A DNA stretch of 33,753 nucleotides from contig JAUIIR010000047.1 of the NCBI GenBank assembly GCA_030431485.1, positions 1-33,753 on the forward strand, given 5' to 3'. The notes beneath the pieces were generated by a model. That model was not told the origin of the DNA, ran no database searches, and was given only the letters and a program-made list of their open reading frames with translations. The first letter of the stretch is position 1. The number at the start of each line of letters is the position of its first letter. The stretch is from Alphaproteobacteria bacterium (lineage in GTDB: Bacteria; Pseudomonadota; Alphaproteobacteria; Rhodobacterales; Rhodobacteraceae). Both the position numbers and the translations under genes were made by a program. Below are positions 31,532 to 33,753 of the stretch, piece after piece.

Positions 31532-32047
31532 ATGGCCGGTTCAGTCAACAAGGTCATCATTGTAGGCAACCTCGGACGCGATCCGGAAGTGCGGACATTC
31601 CAGAACGGTGGAAAAGTCTGTAACCTGCGGATTGCCACATCTGAGAACTGGAAAGACCGGAACACCGGCGAACGGCGCGAACGCACCGAATGGCACAGCG
31701 TCGCGATTTTCTCGGAACCGCTGGCCCGCATTGCAGAGCAGTATCTTCGCAAGGGCTCGAAGGTATATATCGAAGGCCAACTGGAAACCCGGAAATGGCA
31801 GGATCAGTCCGGTCAGGACCGATACACAACCGAAGTGGTCCTGCGCCCCTATCGCGGCGAGCTGACTCTCCTCGACAGCCGTGATGGCGGTGGAGGTGGC
31901 TACGGCGGCGGCAGCAGCGGTGGCGACTATGGCGGTGACTACGGCGGCGGTTATGGTGGTGGCAATGACTATGGCGGCTCCAGCGGCGGTGGCGGAGGCC
32001 CGGCACGGGCACCTGCACGCGATATCGACGACGAAATCCCGTTCTAA
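31532..32047 (+). CDS. ssb: Single-stranded DNA-binding protein
   Basis: Tetrameric protein that coats single-stranded DNA in replication, repair and recombination. Residues 1-110 form the OB fold ([56 protein letters not shown]). A very Gly/Tyr-rich linker (about 115-160) follows, and the acidic tip DIDDEIPF is the docking site for partner proteins. Length 171 is normal. A GGGGGA ribosome site precedes the ATG. uvrA, often divergent from ssb in alphaproteobacteria, is replaced here by a lytic transglycosylase gene. Ends at a bidirectional terminator shared with aroB. Confidence 0.97.
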   Translation: MAGSVNKVIIVGNLGRDPEVRTFQNGGKVCNLRIATSENWKDRNTGERRERTEWHSVAIFSEPLARIAEQYLRKGSKVYIEGQLETRKWQDQSGQDRYTTEVVLRPYRGELTLLDSRDGGGGGYGGGSSGGDYGGDYGGGYGGGNDYGGSSGGGGGPARAPARDIDDEIPF

Positions 32048-32079
32048 AAGAAAGCGCCCCTCGGGGCGCTTTCTTCTTT
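32048..32079. terminator. Bidirectional terminator between ssb and aroB
   Basis: A perfect 13-bp arm AAGAAAGCGCCCC (32048-32060) pairs with GGGGCGCTTTCTT (32063-32075). T-rich runs flank both sides (TTTCTTCTTT on plus, TTTCTTTT on minus). It lies directly between the convergent stops of ssb and aroB. Confidence 0.9.
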
Positions 32080-32082
32080 GAC

Positions 32083-33195
32083 CTATCGCTCGGACAGCGC
32101 GTCCTGCAACAACGTCAAAACGGCATCAGACGGCACATCGGACGTAACAAACGCCTGACCAATCCCGCGCGCGAGAATAAACCGCAACTGACCATCGATC
32201 ACCTTCTTGTCCTGCCCCATCAGATCAAGCAGCGTCTGAGCATCCGGCAACTCACCCTCAATATCCGCCAAGGTTACCTTCATACCCATAGCCGAGAGCA
32301 TCTCGCGCACTCGGCTCGGCTCTTCTTGCGAACACAGCCCAAGACGCGACGACAGATCAAACGCCAGCGCACATCCAATAGCCACCCCTTCACCATGCAG
32401 CAGGCGGTCGGAATATCCTGTCGCGGCCTCAAATGCGTGGCAGAAGGTGTGACCAAGGTTCAACAGCGCACGATCCCCTTGTTCCGTCTCGTCACGGACC
32501 ACGATCTCGGCTTTCATCTCGACCGAGCGTTTGACCGCATAGGCCAGCGCTTCGGGGTCGCGCGCGGTGATGTGCCCCGCATTTTCATCTTGCCAGTCGA
32601 AAAACGCGGCATCCCCCAACAGGCCGTATTTCACCACCTCGCCATATCCGGCAAGAAAATCACGATCGGGCAGTGAATTCAGGACCGAGATATCTGCGAG
32701 GACCAGTGACGGTTGATGGAACGCTCCTATCAGATTTTTCCCCTGAGGCGCATTGATCCCCGTCTTGCCGCCGACCGAGCTGTCCACCTGCGCCAGAAGC
32801 GACGTTGGGATCTGTACGAAACGAACACCACGCCGCAACACGGCCGCAGCAAAGCCCACCAAGTCACCGATAACGCCGCCGCCCAGCGCAATCACGACGT
32901 CACGCCGCTCGATCCTCTGTTCCAGCAGCCATTCCACGGTGCGTTCGAACTGCGGCCAGCCTTTTGTGCTTTCTCCAGCGGGCAAAGTCAGGCTGACCGC
33001 GTCTATGCCTTCAGCGGCCAGCGCGGTTGTCAGCACGGCCAGATGCAGCTCGGCGACATGTGCGTCCGTGACAATAGCAACCCGAGGCCGCTTCAGAAGT
33101 GGCGCAATCTCTGTACCAGCGCGTACCAATAGGTCAGCGCCTATGCGGACATCATAGGCCCGACCTTCCAGCGGAACGTGAACAGTTTCAGTCAT
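32083..33195 (-). CDS. aroB: 3-dehydroquinate synthase
   Basis: NAD- and metal-dependent enzyme of the shikimate pathway that cyclises DAHP to 3-dehydroquinate. The nucleotide-binding core GGGVIGDLVGFAAAVLRRGV and the following IPTSLLAQVDSSVGGKTGIN (about 104-145) are complete, and the metal ligands fall in RALLNLGHTFCHAFEA (about 240-255) and RLLHGEGVAIG. Length 370 is normal. Its ATG overlaps the aroK stop by four bases (ATGA), and it is convergent with ssb. Confidence 0.97.
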   Translation of the reverse strand: MTETVHVPLEGRAYDVRIGADLLVRAGTEIAPLLKRPRVAIVTDAHVAELHLAVLTTALAAEGIDAVSLTLPAGESTKGWPQFERTVEWLLEQRIERRDVVIALGGGVIGDLVGFAAAVLRRGVRFVQIPTSLLAQVDSSVGGKTGINAPQGKNLIGAFHQPSLVLADISVLNSLPDRDFLAGYGEVVKYGLLGDAAFFDWQDENAGHITARDPEALAYAVKRSVEMKAEIVVRDETEQGDRALLNLGHTFCHAFEAATGYSDRLLHGEGVAIGCALAFDLSSRLGLCSQEEPSRVREMLSAMGMKVTLADIEGELPDAQTLLDLMGQDKKVIDGQLRFILARGIGQAFVTSDVPSDAVLTLLQDALSER

Positions 33196-33740
33196 CGCTG
33201 TACCTCCAGGACGTCCGGTCGCGTTTTGAGGACCTCGATCACCCGTTTTGCCATGTCGTCAATCGAGATACCCGGCTCGGACACCACGCTCAGATCGGCC
33301 TTGGCGTAAACGGGCACACGCTCTTCATACAGCCGTGTCAAAGCACCCAACGGGTCTGGTACCCGAAGCAGAGGTCGCGTGTCTTTGTGGCGAACCCGGC
33401 TCCAGAGCAGATCAAGATCGGCATTCAACCAAACCGCAACGCCCATTTTCGAGATGATATCGCGGTTTTCCTGCGCCATGTAGGCGCCTCCACCCGTCGA
33501 CAAGACGCCCTTCTCCCGCTCCAGCAACCGTGAGATCACCTGGCGTTCCTTCACACGGAAAAACGGCTCTCCATCGCGCTCGAAAATCTCGGGGATGGTC
33601 ATATTTGCGGCCTTCTCGATCTCGGCATCCGAATCAAGAAACGGCGCGTGCAGCATTGCGGCCAACGCTTTGCCCACAGCGGTTTTGCCGGCACCCATCA
33701 TGCCGACCAGTACCACCGTTTTCTTCAGTCTTGCCTGCAT
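33192..33740 (-). CDS. aroK: Shikimate kinase
   Basis: Cytosolic kinase that phosphorylates shikimate at the 3-OH. Walker A is GMMGAGKT (13-20), the DSD of FLDSDAEIE binds Mg/shikimate, STGGGAYM (about 81-88) is the substrate-binding GGG loop, and RPLLR lies in the lid region. Length 182 from this ATG is normal. The start at 33740 lies 13 bases from the window edge and the frame remains open to the edge, so a slightly longer protein cannot be excluded. It overlaps aroB, forming the usual aroK-aroB operon. Confidence 0.94.
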   Translation of the reverse strand: MQARLKKTVVLVGMMGAGKTAVGKALAAMLHAPFLDSDAEIEKAANMTIPEIFERDGEPFFRVKERQVISRLLEREKGVLSTGGGAYMAQENRDIISKMGVAVWLNADLDLLWSRVRHKDTRPLLRVPDPLGALTRLYEERVPVYAKADLSVVSEPGISIDDMAKRVIEVLKTRPDVLEVQR

Positions 33741-33753
33741 CGCGCCTGACAGC

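Overview
The window is a chromosomal segment of an alphaproteobacterium, most likely a marine member of the Rhodobacteraceae (Roseobacter group). This rests on the gene order uppS-cdsA-dxr-rseP-bamA-ompH-fabZ-lpxA-lpxI-lpxB, on the LpxI-type (not LpxH-type) lipid A enzyme, on the exosortase E/VPEID-CTERM pair, which is known mainly from Rhodobacterales, and on a GGGGGC-N-GCCCCC intergenic palindrome of the kind common in this family. No taxon below family can be justified from the sequence alone. Almost all the DNA is coding, and there is no insertion sequence, phage gene, tRNA, rRNA or CRISPR array that I can see.

Layout. (1) 1-3970, plus strand: the end of a periplasmic adaptor gene overlapping a very long RND efflux permease. 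(2) 4111-5912: a 52-residue VPEID-CTERM protein on the plus strand faces, across a strong terminator, a minus-strand fusion of exosortase E and a CPBP intramembrane protease. This is a compact processing system with its probable only substrate next door. (3) 6010-9447, minus strand: an Atm1-type ABC exporter and a HerA-like (DUF853) ATPase. (4) 9448-9908: a 461-base gap with two strong hairpin terminators and no protein gene feeding them, best read as one or two small RNA genes. (5) 9909-10532: an IalB-family periplasmic protein.

(6) 10587-22733, all minus strand: the envelope and translation cluster, transcribed pyrH, frr, uppS, cdsA, dxr, rseP, a small membrane protein, bamA, ompH, fabZ, lpxA, lpxI, lpxB. 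It joins UMP kinase and ribosome recycling to undecaprenyl-PP, CDP-diacylglycerol and isoprenoid synthesis, site-2 proteolysis, outer-membrane protein assembly and lipid A synthesis. Start/stop overlaps show tight translational coupling. lpxD, which sits between ompH(skp) and fabZ in enterobacteria, is not here. A hairpin overlaps the ribosome-binding region of bamA.

(7) 22863-30202, plus strand: miaA, then a four-gene ABC importer of the peptide/opine/nickel (family 5) type: Tat-exported binding protein, two permeases and a double ATPase. A terminator and a perfect hexamer repeat lie between the binding protein and the first permease. Both halves of the ATPase carry a four-cysteine C-terminal motif. 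(8) 30310-33740: a small Flp-like pilin, a lytic transglycosylase, ssb, and an aroK-aroB operon running off the right edge.

The best leads are the XrtE/VPEID-CTERM pair, the two candidate small RNAs at 9.5-9.7 kb, the bamA leader hairpin, the unannotated-size membrane protein upstream of bamA, and the two cysteine motifs of the fused ATPase.
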